In this document: in pieces, positions 9,448 to 14,239 of the stretch
Numbering within the stretch: position 1 is the stretch's first letter
How the letters are laid out: each line of letters starts with the position of its first letter
Assembly (NCBI GenBank): GCA_964247745.1
Contig: CAXTVT010000049.1
Span: 1 to 25,679, forward strand
Reading direction: 5' to 3'
DNA length: 25,679 nt
DNA from: RH-AL1 sp964247745
Lineage (GTDB): Bacteria > Pseudomonadota > Alphaproteobacteria > Rhizobiales > Beijerinckiaceae
Position numbers and translations under genes: made by a program
Notes under the pieces: generated by a model
Told to the model about the DNA's origin: nothing
Seen by the model: the letters and a program-made list of their open reading frames with translations, nothing else
The model's database searches: none

Positions 9448-10407
9448 TCAACGCAGCGGCCAGCGCGAGACCAGACCCTCGTCCGGCATTTCCGGCAGGC
9501 GGGCGAGCGCGTCGAGCGTTCCGGCCAGAGCGTCGGAGCCGAGCAGGCGGGCCAAAGCGCCGGCCGAGCTGAACAGCTTGAGGCCGGTCAGGCCGGTCGG
9601 AGTCTTCCAGTCGACCACCGGCAGCGCCTTGCCCACGCCCCGCGACGTCTCGAGGTAGGTGATCGCGTCACGCTCCTCGCCCAACGCATCGACGAGGCGG
9701 AGGCCGAGCCCCTGTCGCCCGGTGAAGACGCGCCCGTCGTCCACTGCGGCCAGGGACGCGTCGTCGAGGTGGCGGCGGTCCTTCACGAGCCCCTTGAACC
9801 AGTCGTAGCTGTCGACCACCAGGGCGTCGATCGCCGCCTTGGCCTCGGGCGTGGTCGGCTCGTAGCCGTTGGGTGAAGCCTTCAGCGGTGAAGACTTGAT
9901 CGTCTCGACCTTGACGCCGATCTTGTCGAGTGCGCCGGCGACGTTCGGGAATTGGAACAGCACCCCGATCGAGCCGACGAGCGAGTTGCCTTCGCACACG
10001 ATGTGATCGGTGCCGATAGCCGCGATGTAGGCGCCGGACGCGGCGAGAGAACCCACGACCGCGACCGTCGGCTTCTTCGCCGAGAGCCGCCGCAGCGCCT
10101 CGTAGAGCCGCTCCGATCCGGAGGTCGTGCCGCCGGGACTGTCGATCTCGACCAGGACGGCCGAAGCGTTCGACTTGGCGATGTCGTCGACGAGCTTGAT
10201 CGTCTCCCGGTCGCCGGTGATGAGGCCGCCGATCTGCAGCCGGGCGATGTGGGGCACCAGCGCGCCCGGGCCGCCGCGCCCGGCAAGCCGCCATCCCGCG
10301 ACGATGATCGCGAGTGCGATCGCCGCGAAGGCGAGCCAGCGCCAGAGCGACAGGCGGCGCTGCATGCGCCGGCGATCGAGCAGTTGATCGGAGGTGAGGG
10401 AGACCAT
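9448..10407 (-). CDS. sppA: Signal peptide peptidase SppA (short, 36K type)
   Basis: Membrane-anchored serine protease of the S49 family that degrades cleaved signal peptides on the outer face of the inner membrane. The 319-residue, single-domain form has an N-terminal transmembrane anchor (about 21-39) and the Ser/Lys dyad: Ser124 in GSLAASGAYIAA and Lys176 in SSPLKASP, 52 residues apart as in Bacillus SppA. IDSPGGT (88-94) and GSIGV (145-149) are also family motifs. The start at 10407 has no good ribosome site; an ATG at residue 15 is an alternative that would still keep the anchor. It leads the sppA-ihfB-lapA-trpF-kpsT run. Confidence 0.94.
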   Translation of the reverse strand: MVSLTSDQLLDRRRMQRRLSLWRWLAFAAIALAIIVAGWRLAGRGGPGALVPHIARLQIGGLITGDRETIKLVDDIAKSNASAVLVEIDSPGGTTSGSERLYEALRRLSAKKPTVAVVGSLAASGAYIAAIGTDHIVCEGNSLVGSIGVLFQFPNVAGALDKIGVKVETIKSSPLKASPNGYEPTTPEAKAAIDALVVDSYDWFKGLVKDRRHLDDASLAAVDDGRVFTGRQGLGLRLVDALGEERDAITYLETSRGVGKALPVVDWKTPTGLTGLKLFSSAGALARLLGSDALAGTLDALARLPEMPDEGLVSRWPLR

Positions 10408-10481
10408 GGGGCGCCAGCGGGGACGGAGCGCCGCGACCCTAGGACCGGCTCAGCCGCGAGGCAAGGGCGCGCGAGATCCCC

Positions 10482-10994
10482 CTACCGCGCCGGGAACGCG
10501 CGTTGCAGAAGCGCGCGCTGGGTGTCGAGCGCGCTGGGCACGACGCTCGACGCCGCCGGTTCGCAGATCATCGTATCGAGCCGTTGGATGCGGCTTTGCA
10601 GATCGAGCGACGCGTCGATCAAGGCCAGCAGCGACGACGGAAGCTGGGCGGCCTCCAGCGCGGGAGAGGGCACGGCCTGCCAGGCGGTCCGGGTGCGCCG
10701 CTTGTCGGAGGCGGCCTCGCCGGCGCTCATCTCGCCCTCGTTGACGGCGCGTTGCAGCAGGAGCCACGACGCGATCTGCATCAGCCGCGTGGTGAGCCGC
10801 ATGCTCTCGGACGCGTAGGCGAGCGCCGCGACGCGGCCGAGGTGCCGCGACTGGTCGCGACCGTCGCCGTCGAGATAGGCGGCGGTGTCCTCGACCAACG
10901 CCATGCCATCGCGGAACAGCGAATCGAACGTGCTCGAGGCGGCGAGCTTCTCGCCGAAGGACACGGGAGTGGTGACGGCGACGATGCTGGCCAT
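10482..10994 (-). CDS. rcdA: DUF1465 protein, RcdA-like (regulator of CtrA degradation)
   Basis: Homologue of Caulobacter RcdA, an adaptor that helps ClpXP degrade the master regulator CtrA. The diagnostic core is FRDGMALVEDTAAYLDGDGRDQSRHLGR followed by AYASESMRLTTRLMQIASWLLLQRAVNEGEM, the amphipathic helices of the DUF1465/RcdA three-helix fold. With the ATG at 10994 (AGGA 5 nt upstream) the protein has 170 residues; an ATG at 11027 would add 11 residues and has an AGGA at 9 nt, so the start is not settled. I prefer the shorter form because family members begin only a few residues before the core. A weak CtrA-like box lies upstream. It is separated from sppA by 74 nt. Confidence 0.85.
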   Translation of the reverse strand: MASIVAVTTPVSFGEKLAASSTFDSLFRDGMALVEDTAAYLDGDGRDQSRHLGRVAALAYASESMRLTTRLMQIASWLLLQRAVNEGEMSAGEAASDKRRTRTAWQAVPSPALEAAQLPSSLLALIDASLDLQSRIQRLDTMICEPAASSVVPSALDTQRALLQRAFPAR

Positions 10995-11064
10995 GGCGAT
11001 CCTGTACGCAACGCTTTCTCGAACCATGATGGGCAATCCTAGCGCCAAGCGCCGGAATGAAGTC

Positions 11065-11080
11065 GTTTACCTCTCGTTAG
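11065..11080 (-). promoter_or_regulatory. Weak CtrA-like box upstream of rcdA
   Basis: Read on the minus strand: CTAA-N7-TAAA-C, six of eight matches to the CtrA consensus TTAA-N7-TTAA with the trailing C present. It lies 38-71 bp upstream of the two possible rcdA starts. The intergenic region also has TTAA runs at 11082-11086 and 11155-11158. The match is weak on its own. Confidence 0.3.
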
Positions 11081-11204
11081 GGTTAATATGGGGCACCTTT
11101 CGAGGAGCGCGAGCGGAACCGGCGCGCTCCCACGCGGCGGGTGGGCGCTCAGCGTTAACGAAACTCTGCCTTCAAATGCGACAGGCGTCCCATCGCGGTA
11201 CGGG

Positions 11205-11393
11205 TCAGGTCCGGCCGAAGACCGATCCGGCGGCATCCAGCGCCGCGCGTTTGCGGTCGCGGGCCGCCTCGAGACGCGCGATCTCCGCGTGCAGCAGTGC
11301 GAGGCGGTCCTCGAACTCGTGCAGCGACAGGGTGTCCAGTGGCTGTCCGATCTCGTGGACGGGGGCTCTCGCGCGGGGCTCGTCGTCGTTCAT
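11205..11393 (-). CDS. DUF1192 small protein
   Basis: A 62-residue protein: MNDDEPRARAPVHEIGQPL, then a Leu/Glu/Arg-rich helix (about 20-50: TLSLHEFEDRLALLHAEIARLEAARDRK) that looks like a short coiled coil. The length, acidic start, HEIGQ-L and SxxEFExRLALLxAEIARLEA pattern fit DUF1192, a small alphaproteobacterial family of unknown function. Its ATG overlaps the ribF stop by one base (TGATG), so it is translated from the ribF message. DUF1192 and DUF1465 genes are often neighbours in this order, as they are here. Confidence 0.8.
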   Translation of the reverse strand: MNDDEPRARAPVHEIGQPLDTLSLHEFEDRLALLHAEIARLEAARDRKRAALDAAGSVFGRT

Positions 11394-12448
11394 CAAGGGG
11401 CGCTCCTCCGCAGGCGCGCCGCCAGCGATGCCGGCCCGCCGCCGAGCGCCGTCCGGGCCTGCGCGGCATCCTCGTGCATCTGCGTCGTCAGGAGCTCGAG
11501 GCTCGCGAACTTCTCCTCGCCGCGCAACCAGGCGACGAAAGCGACCTCCATTTCGCGGCCGTAAAGGTCGCCGGCGAAGTCGAAGAGGTGCACCTCGAGC
11601 AGCGGTGCGCCGTTGTCGACGGTGGGTCGTCGCCCCCAGCTCGCCACGGCGTCGTGGACGACGCCGTCCACCGTGGCGCGCACCGCGTAGATGCCGTGGC
11701 GCAGGCGGCAGCTCGGGTCGGCCTGCAGGTTGGCGGTGGGAAAGCCGAGGGTGCGGCCGAGCCGCTGCCCGGGCAGGACCGAGCCGACGATGGAATAATC
11801 GTGGCCCAGCAGCACCGCGGCACGCGCCACGTCGCCGGCCGTCAGCGCGACCCGCGTCGCCGTCGAAGACGCGGTCTCGGTGAGGCCGCTCGGGTCGGTC
11901 GCGACCTTGTCGACGATCTCGACCGCGAAGCCATGGCGCCGCCCGGCGGCCTGCAGGAAGGCCGGCGTGCCGCCGCGCTTGGCGCCGAAATGGAAATCGT
12001 AGCCGGCCACCACGCCGCCCGCACGAAGCCGCCCCACCAGGATGTCGGTCACGAACGCCTCGGCCGGCATCGTGGCGAGGCCGGCGTCGAACGGGAGCAC
12101 CGCCAGGCCGTCCATGCCGAAGCGTTCGGCGAGACGCGCCTTCAATCCGAGCGGCGTCAGACGGAAGATCGTGGAGGCGCCGGAGAAATGATCGCTCGGA
12201 TGCGGCTCGAAGGTGAGCACGGCGGCGGCCGCGCCGCGGGCCTCGGCGAGGACACGAGCGCGCATCAGCACGGCCTTGTGGCCGCGGTGCAGGCCATCGA
12301 AATTGCCCAAGGCGTAGACCGCCCCGGCGAAGCCCGCCGGCGGTTCCCGAGGGTCGATCGAGAGGGTGAACCGCGGCGTTCGATGCGTTACGGCCAAGGT
12401 CGCGCCAAGGAGGAGTGGGGAGATGCCGGTCGGGACGGGCGGCGGCAT
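11393..12448 (-). CDS. ribF: Bifunctional riboflavin kinase / FAD synthetase
   Basis: Converts riboflavin to FMN and FMN to FAD. The N-terminal nucleotidyltransferase half shows GNFDGLHRGHKAVL (from residue 48), LTFEPHPSDHF, the GYDFHFGAKRGGTP loop and SSTATR; the C-terminal flavokinase half shows GRTLGFPTANL and HLFDFAGDLYGREMEVAFVAWLR. The start is uncertain. From the ATG at 12448 the protein has 351 residues; a TTG at 12397 would give 334, nearer to related proteins that begin close to the AVYALGNFDG strand. Neither has a convincing ribosome site. The frame stays open far upstream, but that part overlaps the regulatory region of the divergent receiver gene. DUF1192 follows with a 1-nt overlap. 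Confidence 0.95.
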   Translation of the reverse strand: MPPPVPTGISPLLLGATLAVTHRTPRFTLSIDPREPPAGFAGAVYALGNFDGLHRGHKAVLMRARVLAEARGAAAAVLTFEPHPSDHFSGASTIFRLTPLGLKARLAERFGMDGLAVLPFDAGLATMPAEAFVTDILVGRLRAGGVVAGYDFHFGAKRGGTPAFLQAAGRRHGFAVEIVDKVATDPSGLTETASSTATRVALTAGDVARAAVLLGHDYSIVGSVLPGQRLGRTLGFPTANLQADPSCRLRHGIYAVRATVDGVVHDAVASWGRRPTVDNGAPLLEVHLFDFAGDLYGREMEVAFVAWLRGEEKFASLELLTTQMHEDAAQARTALGGGPASLAARLRRSAP

Positions 12449-12564
12449 CGCGAGGCGCCGCCCACCAGGAGCCGGCGGACCCTGGCCCTTCGTTGAACAC
12501 TCGTCAAGCATGAGGCGAGTTATGGCGCGCGCGGCGCCAAGTGCGTCGCATTGCCTCGATCGGC

Positions 12565-12579
12565 TTAACGGGATGCTAA
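12565..12579 (+). promoter_or_regulatory. CtrA-like box between ribF and the receiver gene
   Basis: TTAACGGGATGCTAA: TTAA-N7-CTAA, seven of eight matches to the CtrA consensus with exact 7-nt spacing. It lies 78 bp before the receiver-gene ATG at 12657 and about 117 bp from the chosen ribF start, so it could act on either gene; the receiver gene is the more likely target because single-domain receivers are common CtrA-regulon members. Confidence 0.5.
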
Positions 12580-12656
12580 GCGCCAAGTCGTCACATGAGG
12601 ACCGAAGCGCTGGGCCTGCGCACTTTCCCCGTCCCATGGGCGCCGTAAGGCGGAGT

Positions 12657-13058
12657 ATGACGATGACGATCGATCCGAGCATGCCGATCCTGGTGGTCGA
12701 CGACTACCAGACCATGGTGCGCATCATCCGCAACCTGCTGAAACAGGTCGGCTATGAGAACGTCGACGACGCCGCCAACGGCGAAGAGGCGCTGCGCAAG
12801 ATCGCCGACAAGCGTTACAGCCTCATCATCTCGGACTGGAACATGGAGCCGATGACCGGCTTCCAGCTGCTCCAGAAGGTGCGCGAGCAGGGCGTCGGAA
12901 GCGAGGTCCCGTTCATCATGGTGACGGCCGAGTCGAAGACCGACAACGTCATCGCCGCGCGCCGCGCCGGCGTCAGCCATTACATCGTGAAGCCGTTCAA
13001 CGCGGCGACGCTGAAGAACAAGATCGACGCGATCTTCGCGCCCGCCGTCGCGGCCTGA
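12657..13058 (+). CDS. Single-domain response regulator (CheY-like)
   Basis: Cytosolic phospho-acceptor of 133 residues made only of a receiver domain. Key residues are all present: acidic pair Asp15-Asp16 (ILVVDDY), phospho-acceptor Asp60 (LIISDWNM), Thr90 (IMVTAES) and Lys112 (YIVKPF). The sequence follows E. coli CheY closely in the VDDYQTMVRIIRNLLKQVGYENVDDAANGEEAL and SDWNMEPMTGFQLL stretches, so a chemotaxis- or motility-type role is possible, but no chemotaxis genes are nearby. ATGs at 12657 and 12663 share the AAGGCGGAG ribosome site; either may be used. It lies between ribF and the HAD gene on the opposite strand to both, and has a CtrA-like box upstream. Confidence 0.92.
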   Translation: MTMTIDPSMPILVVDDYQTMVRIIRNLLKQVGYENVDDAANGEEALRKIADKRYSLIISDWNMEPMTGFQLLQKVREQGVGSEVPFIMVTAESKTDNVIAARRAGVSHYIVKPFNAATLKNKIDAIFAPAVAA

Positions 13059-13067
13059 TCGGCCGCG
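13049..13067. terminator. Hairpin between convergent receiver and HAD genes
   Basis: A perfect 7-bp inverted repeat CGCGGCC-TGATC-GGCCGCG spans the receiver-gene stop codon and ends one base before the HAD gene stop. It has no T-tract, but its position between two convergent genes only 9 nt apart suggests a bidirectional end signal. Confidence 0.4.
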
Positions 13068-13967
13068 TCACCAGGCGAGCGCGCCGAGCGCCGCCAGCGG
13101 CGCGACGCCGGCCTCGCCGAGGACCTGCCTGAGCGCCGCGCTGTCGAGCGGCCTGTCGCGCGCGCCGTGCAGCGCGGCACGATGGATGCCGGCGGTGATC
13201 ATCAGGGCGTCGATGCCCTCCCGCGCGGCACCCTCGATGTCGGTGCGGACGGCGTCGCCGATCGCGAGGATGCGGCCGCCAGCCGTCGGCGTGCCCCGGA
13301 TCTCAGCCGCCATGTCGCGAGCCCGTGCGTAGATCGCCGGGAACGGCTTGCCCGTGTGCACGACCGTGCCGCCGATCGCCTCGTAGCGCTCCGCGATCGC
13401 GCCGGCGCAAAAGACGAGCTCGTCGCCCACCTCCACCACGATATCGGGATTGGCGCAGACCATCACGAGGTCGCGGCCGCGCAGCTCGGCCAGCACGGCG
13501 TCGTAATCCTCCGGCCGGGTCCCCGTCGCGTCGAGGCCGATGCAGACCGCGAGTTCGGCGTCCGCCAGCGTCGTGCGCCGTGGCTTGCGCGGCCCGAGCC
13601 GCTCGGCTTCGCGATAGATCGCGACGTCGAAGTCGGGACCGATGTTGAACACCGGCGGGCAGCCCGCCGCGACCAGCGTCGCCGCCGCGACATCGCCCGA
13701 CGTGGCGATGCGATCGAAGCAGTCGCGCGGCACGCCGAGCCGCTGCATCCGCGCCCACACCTGCGCCTCCGGCACCGGCGCGTTGGTGACGAGGATCACG
13801 GTGCCGCCGCTTTGCCGGAAGCGCGCCAGCGCGTCGACGGCGGTCGGGTGGAAGACGACGCCGTTGTGGATCACGCCCCACACGTCGCAGAGCAGCAGGT
13901 CCTTGCCCACCGCGAGGTCGGCGAGCCCCTTGTCGAGATGGGGGAGGGCAGGCGGCACTGGGGTCAT
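13068..13967 (-). CDS. TIGR01459-family HAD-superfamily IIA hydrolase-like protein
   Basis: Predicted cytosolic HAD-fold protein of 299 residues, related to NagD/4-nitrophenylphosphatase-like (subclass IIA) enzymes. Motif I reads LLLCDVWGVIHNG with Asp28, but the second Asp of the usual DxD is Trp30, as is typical of this alphaproteobacterial subfamily. Motif II is VTNAP (60-64), motif III Lys207 in TGKPFP, and motif IV IGDAVRTDI (236-244). The substrate is unknown. The gene usually sits beside ribF in Hyphomicrobiales; here the receiver gene separates them. The start at 13967 gives the normal N-terminus. Confidence 0.88.
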   Translation of the reverse strand: MTPVPPALPHLDKGLADLAVGKDLLLCDVWGVIHNGVVFHPTAVDALARFRQSGGTVILVTNAPVPEAQVWARMQRLGVPRDCFDRIATSGDVAAATLVAAGCPPVFNIGPDFDVAIYREAERLGPRKPRRTTLADAELAVCIGLDATGTRPEDYDAVLAELRGRDLVMVCANPDIVVEVGDELVFCAGAIAERYEAIGGTVVHTGKPFPAIYARARDMAAEIRGTPTAGGRILAIGDAVRTDIEGAAREGIDALMITAGIHRAALHGARDRPLDSAALRQVLGEAGVAPLAALGALAW

Positions 13968-14057
13968 GCCCGGCGGCTAGAGGGCGGGAGCGAGCGGGTC
14001 AAGAGCGGGGCGAACGACCTCGCGTACCTTGAAAGTGGCCTATCGAATCCGTCCTAG

Positions 14058-14079
14058 GATCAGCCGTCGACGGCTGATC
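14058..14079. promoter_or_regulatory. Perfect 22-bp palindrome (candidate operator)
   Basis: Half-site GATCAGCCGTC is followed directly by its exact reverse complement with no spacer. It ends 8 bp before the -35-like element of the AAA+/protease gene and lies about 90 bp upstream of the HAD gene start on the other side. A dimeric regulator site is the simplest reading; a hairpin role in RNA is possible only if transcription crosses it. Confidence 0.55.
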
Positions 14080-14086
14080 GACGGCG

Positions 14087-14116
14087 CTTGACCCGGAATC
14101 GGCGCATCCGTACGCT
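14087..14116 (+). promoter_or_regulatory. Candidate sigma-70-type promoter of the AAA+/protease gene
   Basis: CTTGACC (14087-14093) is followed after 17 nt by TACGCT (14111-14116). The -35 part is a good match to the alphaproteobacterial CTTGAC element; the -10 is moderate. Transcription would start near 14123, about 30 nt before the leader ORF. The palindrome sits just upstream, an activator-like position. Confidence 0.45.
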
Positions 14117-14152
14117 TTGATTGTTGGACGGAGGAGTGTGCAGGAAAGTGTC

Positions 14153-14239
14153 ATGATGGCGTTCGCAGACGTCGAAGTCGGAACAGCGCTTAGTCTTGGC
14201 AATGCCCGCACGGTCATTTGCGAGCAGCTTGATGGATAA
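14153..14239 (+). CDS. Short leader ORF overlapping the AAA+/protease start
   Basis: A 28-codon ORF (MMAFADVEVGTALSLGNART...) starts at 14153 with an AGGAAAG ribosome site 4 nt before it, clearly better than any site near the large gene. It ends with TAA at 14237-14239, overlapping the possible large-gene start ATG at 14232 by 8 nt. This geometry suits translational coupling or a regulatory upstream ORF. No peptide family is recognised and it may simply be fortuitous. Confidence 0.35.
   Translation: MMAFADVEVGTALSLGNARTVICEQLDG

Noticed and set aside
13167..14057. 296-codon plus-strand frame opposite the HAD gene
   Set aside because: Antisense to the HAD protein and rich in Arg/His/Asp as expected for a mirror frame.
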